From Rhynchospora pubera (Eukaryota > Streptophyta > Magnoliopsida > Poales > Cyperaceae), in NCBI GenBank assembly GCA_028095005.1, contig CM051459.1:116409431-116473430 (forward strand): a stretch of DNA of 64,000 nt, read 5' to 3'. Positions 59,001 through 64,000 of the stretch are shown one piece after another. The stretch's first letter is position 1. Each line of letters starts with the position of its first letter. Below the pieces are notes generated by a model that searched no databases, had not been told where the DNA came from, and worked only from the letters and a program-made list of their open reading frames with translations. Made by a program: the position numbers and the translations under genes.

Positions 59001-60314
59001 ACCAAATTTGAGATCTAACCGCATTTGTTGAAACGATGCATTCCTCTGTTATTTATATTATTATAGTAGGTTTGTTCCGAGTTTATTGGACACATCAGCC
59101 AATAGTTGATCTACCGTTGAATTTAAAACGAAGAAAAATAATAAATGTAATTTATTGCGCCGATAAGGCAAAGATTTTAGTAAATCTGGAACAGGGTGGA
59201 TGAGATTTTTTTTTACAGCAATAAGCAAAGAGTCTAACGTGGCAGTCAGCTATTGGTAATGAGTTTCAGTATCTTCTCATAAAATAATAAATAATAATAA
59301 ATAGATCACTATCAGAAAAAGCAACTCTGTCCCTATAACCTATTACCAGTTTACCACTTTCATTGGTAACTTAACCTTATCATTGATTTGAGGGTCTCTT
59401 GAGTCTTGATAGAGATCAACGGTACAGGTGTTCCTGATCTGATTAGTACCATGATTCCAAATTCAGAGTTGTCGGTATCAATAATATCTAATTAACTAAA
59501 GGAATTGTCAATGACTTTTTTGTTGACATAATACAACGATACTATTTGTCATATTAATTATTTTATTTTTGTGTATGGCAAAAAATAAATTATTGGTTTT
59601 GGGTCTTGTTGATGCAATGTATACATTTAAACAATTAACAATTTGTTGCTTTTAAATAATTTTGTTGTTTTTTCCCCACTTGGTTTCAAACTAATGGATT
59701 TTAAATTTTATGACCTTAATAAGGTGAATATTTATTCCTTGCGGCATTGAATAAGATCATTGATTATATTTTATTTTTGAAAATCAAAAGTTTGAATTTC
59801 TAAAGGAACTTATAAGTTGACCCTTTTCTATAACTATCAGATTTCTATAAAGTATATACAGTTATTTGTTTCTCTAAAATATTAGCCTACGGGCTACGGC
59901 TATGTGTTTCATTAATTCATAAAACAATATAGACATCTCTATCATGTATTAAGTTTGTCAATCTAAATTAATTATTAATTGAACAGATACTACGTTCAAT
60001 CAGACCAGTTTCCATCCGACCCGTCTGTACTACCCAGTAAGTCAGCTTATAATATATAAACTAAAATTAAAACTATATAACTAACCCTTCATGCAAACAG
60101 CATGCGCGCATGACAACCAAAACGAAGCTTCCCAGAAGCATCCTCGTCCGGCCTACAAGGCTACAACCATAAAAAACGGCAACTGTGCTTACTGTTATCG
60201 TGCATGGAGCTTCTGCTCACACAGCACAGCGCATATATCGGGAATTACTTTGCTCACGCCCATTGTTCAGAGATTCACTCCATTTAGACAAAAAAACCCC
60301 TCAAAATTACCTCA

Positions 60315-60538
60315 GGGTGTGTTTGGATGCAACGGAATAAGACAGAAATAAGGAATAGGAATAAGAAATTTCAGTTTGCGTGCTTATCTTTATTCTTATA
60401 CCATGGTTTTGTTAGTATAGAAATAAGGGCCCTTATTCCTTATTCTTGTGTTGTTTGGATTGCACAAGAATAAGAATAAGCACGTAAACTGAAATTCTTT
60501 ATTCCTACTCCCTATTTCCTACCCATCCAAACACACCC
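60315..60538. mobile_element. PIF/Harbinger-like MITE upstream of the CAX gene
   Basis: 224 bp, ends GGGTGTGTTTGGATG and inverted GGGTGTGTTTGGATGGG, flanked by TCA at 60312-60314 and 60539-60541. The interior folds back (GAAATTTCAGTTTGCGTGCTT against AAGCACGTAAACTGAAATTC). It lies about 340 bp upstream of the CAX start codon. Confidence 0.87.
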
Positions 60539-60728
60539 TCATAGATCGAACTCTGGTGGAACTAAAAAATGAAGGGTATTTTAGTCCGAGAAAAAATAAA
60601 CAGAAATGAATCTCTTAAAAGACGCGTGAGCAGAGCAATTCCCACATATATCATATGAGCTTCCTAGTTCCAATCATATGATAAAAGAAAACGTCAAATA
60701 ATTATTTGCGCTTTGCACAGTACACCCG

Positions 60729-60778
60729 TATATATACGACGCCTCATAGTATCTTTGCACTTTTTGTACAACCACGTG
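60729..60778 (+). promoter_or_regulatory. Putative CAX core promoter: TATA box and G-box
   Basis: TATATATA at 60729-60736 lies 142 bp before the start codon. A G-box/ABRE-like CCACGTGTC with core CACGTG at 60773-60778 lies downstream of it, so probably in the 5' UTR. A (CT)n tract follows at 60800-60820. The G-box suggests bZIP or bHLH control, but this is inference. Confidence 0.5.
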
Positions 60779-60877
60779 TCACTTTTTGTATAATATCTTC
60801 ATCTCTCTCTCTCTCTCTACTCTCTAGAGAAAAGCAATCAGAGAAGATTAGTAGAAGAAACCTCTTAAACCTCTCTA

Positions 60878-63800
60878 ATGGAGTCGGATCCGAGCACTCT
60901 ATTGGAGAGTGGATTGCTGTGCAATGGCGACAAGAGCTCGTCGTCACCATCGACCTCGACGTCTTCGTCTCCTTTGATCGAGAGGAAGCAATCGGAGGTG
61001 ACTGTGCATCGCGCGAAAATGGCTTATTCGACTCTTTTGAAGCAGATTCTCGCGAATCTCCATGAGGTGTTTCTCGGCACGAGGTTGTTTCCTCTCTTCT
61101 CCGCTGTTCCCTTTGCCATTGTAGCGCAGGCTTTCGAACCGGGTTCAGTAAGTATTGTCTCGTTTTCAGATGAATCTTGGTTTTTATAATCTGTTTGTTA
61201 ATATGATATTTTAAGATTAGAATATCGCTGGAGCCAATTATTCATTTGCTTTTGAGATTTCTAGTAAAATAGATTAATAGACTATTAACTAGACATAATC
61301 AATCAAATTAATTTAAGACTTTTAATGCATTTCAGATTTTATTTGTATTAGAACTATTGAGAATTCCGTGGCCTTGGTACATTGATAATGGAAAACGATA
61401 GTCACCTTGAGATATATAAGAGCTTAAGCCAATAAATGTGATAACACTTGTCTATATAACTGCTACAAGGTCGATTTAGTGGATAATGTTGAAATCACAT
61501 GAAGTGCAGTGTTAATTATTCATATTTTCCCAAGAAAGAAAGATACTAATTAGGCCAGATTTATTTGTGATAAACTAGTAGTAGTTAGTACAACCATGGT
61601 GTCATGGAAAAATGTGAGAAGCCTATGTGGTGTTGTAATGGTTAATTACCACTTTCATTTTATTACAGACTTTTGATTCCAACTGCCACATGATGTTCCT
61701 TAAAACAACTATGAAATTGAATAAAGGTTTCATGTGGTACAATAAAATATTACCAGAAAAATAATAGTATATTGGTGAGTCTGTACTTAAGGATCTTTGA
61801 GCCTGTCAAGTTAAATTACATTAGAATGTGTAGTCATACCACAATTGGAATCCCTAAGTAATATATTGAAAAGTTCAAAGACCATCATGATTGGTGCCCC
61901 CCATGTATTCGTCAGAATGCCTTAATGACATTGTTGAAATGTTTGACTTCATTCAATTTGTGTTTGTTTAAAAATCAAATTAGTGGACGAATAATTTTTT
62001 GTTAACTGTTTTTCATTATTGTTTTTCGTGAACTAAACATGTTTTTTACTGCTGAATTGTTTGACTTCATTTAATTTGTCTTGTCCAAAGTAAGATGTGG
62101 ATAATTAATTAATATCAAAGTTTTGCAGGCTGTACCTAGTATATTAATATTGGTTTACATGCAACTATAAACACACCAGTTTAGAAACTATAATCATGTT
62201 ATCTGCTTTTTATCCTTGTTTGTTTTTCCTGTGCAAAGCATATGTTATATATGGACCAAATTACAAATATGAGAAACACTATGTATATTAGGCAAGTCAC
62301 TATTTAATCTAAGTATTTTCATTAATTTAAACATAAGAAAATATAACAGTGTCTTTAAGAGCCTAAATCACTTGAATAATGAATTCTGGAACAACTTTGG
62401 AAGTCACATTCTTCTTTGTGATTAGGTCCATCTTCTTTTTCATTGATATTAAAAGTTCAGGCTCCATCTTCATTTGTACTAAATTTCTATTTCAAATTTG
62501 ATGAGCAGGCTTGGGTTTTCGCATTAAGTTTGATAGGCCTCATTCCTCTGGCTGAACGTGTTAGCTTCCTCAGCGAGTCAGTTCCGAACTTCTCTTTTGT
62601 ATTAATTGTCGTTATCCTTGCAAATGCATCAAGTCAATATATTGTTGCTGTGTACTTTTCACTACAATAAACAACTGGGTGCTCCTAGTTTTCTGTATCA
62701 CATTCTTGGGTCTTATGCATTGATTCTCAACGGGTACCACATTCTGCCCTAGGGATAGTGTAGAACTCTTGCAATTGCTTGACCAACAATGCGCCTTACA
62801 CTAAATGTAACGCAGTTATAAGATTCTTTGACATTGGCATTACAGAGGACTGTGGTTTGTTAAGAATTCAAGCATCTACACAGCGGAAGTTAAGTTTTTG
62901 GTTCGAGGGGGCACATAATTACACATGCACATGCAGTTATTTTTAATACAGTGAGCCATTTAGGTGTCTGTGCCATATTAGAACTATTGTGATATGCAAA
63001 CCATCTGGCAAATGTTATAGCGTTTTATGAGCCCTAGAAAGTTAAGACTGGTTTGCCAAACTATCCAATACACAATGTACACCAGAAGCATTCTCAGATA
63101 TAATAAGAATTAAATAACTGAAAAGGGAAAAAAAAAGGTGCGCACGACACAAAACATCCATTTCTTATCAATAGAGAGTTAAAATGATTTTGCATAGATA
63201 TTTTTTTCTCAAAATGTTGAGTTTGCTTTTTGCAGGCAAATTGCCTACAGCACCGGACCAACTGGTAGGTAAAACATCTTGTCCGAAGGTGACAGAGAAC
63301 TCAATTAGTAATAGATTGGTGGATATTTCAATATATTAACCATAGTAAGTGATTCCAAAAAATTCTTCTGCATGCAGTGGGAGGGCTTCTTAATGCAACC
63401 TGTGGAAATGTACCTGAACTCATATTGGCACTACTAGCTCTGCACAATGATCAGATTGATGTTCTCAAATGGTCCCTCCTAGGCTCAATTCTCTCAAACT
63501 TGCTTCTTGTTCTTGGCTCTTCTCTTCTTTGTGGCGGCCTCTTTAACATGGGAAAAGAACGGACAATTGACCGAGTAAGCAGATACACTTAATGTGAACA
63601 TAAAGTTCACAATGAGTTGGTTTAATATGTTATTGATTTGTTATGTACTTATTTTGGATTACAGAAGCAGGCTGATGTCAGCTTGAGCCTTATGTTATTC
63701 AGTCTGATTTGCCATGGACTAACTGTGATATACAAGCACAACACTAGTAGTGGGGAGAGCATGACAGCATCAGGCGCCGTGCTAGTTTTCTCTAGGTCAT

Positions 63801-64000
63801 GTGGTATTTTGATGCTAGTGGCCTATGCAGGATGCCTCTTCTTTCAGTTAAACACACACAGACAGATTTTTCTAGCACAGGAGGAGGTATTTGCCAATTA
63901 ATTGTTGATATTTCATATTTTCTCAATGTTCAACTCTCAGGTACTTGCTAGACCACCAGCTAGGAAAGTATATAATGATTCCAACATTATTAACATTTTG
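60878..64000 (+). CDS. CAX: Vacuolar cation/proton exchanger (CAX), 5' part
   Basis: Five exons are visible: 60878-61147, 62509-62576, 63236-63264, 63378-63574 and 63665-63886 (262 residues so far, frames and GT-AG borders kept). The gene continues past the right edge. CAX proteins swap vacuolar H+ for cytosolic Ca2+ across the tonoplast. A Ser-rich, N-terminal cytosolic tail (residues 1-60, the usual site of autoinhibition) precedes membrane segments in LFPLFSAVPFAIVAQAF, WVFALSLIGLIPLAERVSFL, the first alpha-repeat VGGLLNATCGNVPELILALL (residues 123-142), SLLGSILSNLLLVLGSSLL, LMLFSLICHGLTVIY and GILMLVAYAGCLFFQL. THRQIFLAQEE matches the loop before the acidic motif of type-I plant CAX. The second alpha-repeat lies outside the window. 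It is closest to the CAX1/CAX3 group by eye. Confidence 0.92.

Noticed and set aside
1..64000. CRISPR arrays, bacterial operons, origins
   Set aside because: Intron-rich plant nuclear DNA; the tandem repeats present lack unique spacers of CRISPR type.

Overview
This is a 64 kb piece of a flowering-plant nuclear genome. It is AT-rich, its genes have many introns with GT-AG borders, and it is crowded with plant transposons. The proteins (API5, ATP11-type F1 assembly factor, SMP-C2 lipid-transfer protein, CAX exchanger, Ty1/copia polyprotein) are all plant types, and a eudicot or related dicot is the best guess. I cannot name the species. All exon models were made by eye from protein similarity remembered from the families and from splice sites that keep the reading frame. 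They should be compared with transcripts.

Layout. 1-2422: degraded repeat-like sequence. 2428-8821: a complete Ty1/copia LTR retrotransposon with identical 5-bp target duplications but a broken gag-pol frame. 8827-11052: an array of short inverted motifs, a hAT-like element and a hairpin element. 11092-15543: a long inverted-repeat, Mutator-like element that carries exon 1 of a SEC11 signal peptidase gene (Pack-MULE type). 17197-17681: a hairpin Mutator-like MITE. 20431-20851: a relic coding exon with a minisatellite, resembling DUF3537 proteins. 21861-22431: a hAT MITE with a perfect 8-bp target duplication.

The gene island lies at 24.6-38.2 kb. It holds an ATP11-family mitochondrial F1-ATPase assembly factor (+, 4 exons), API5 (+, 16 exons) and an SMP/C2 protein of the NTMC2T6 type (-, 13 exons, convergent with API5). 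ATP11 and API5 are, as I recall, also neighbours in Arabidopsis (At2g34050/At2g34040), which suggests old microsynteny. Small SINE and simple-repeat insertions sit in the introns.

From 39.7 to 60.5 kb there are no convincing genes. The stretch holds a second long-TIR Mutator-like element, a 1.7 kb foldback-type element with four 45-bp near-perfect palindromes, at least eight related short MITEs with 3-bp target duplications (PIF/Harbinger-like), a 1.2 kb element with C-rich and G-rich arms around an AT-rich tandem array, a plastid trnR-like tRNA relic, a LINE tail with a 12-bp duplication, and several hAT-like elements.

The last gene, from 60878, is the 5' part of a vacuolar cation/proton exchanger (CAX); it runs off the right edge.

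The most unusual parts are the palindromic foldback element (44814-46531), the C/G-armed element (50801-51972), and the SEC11 exon captured inside a three-terminus Mutator-like structure. I found no new enzymatic pathway.
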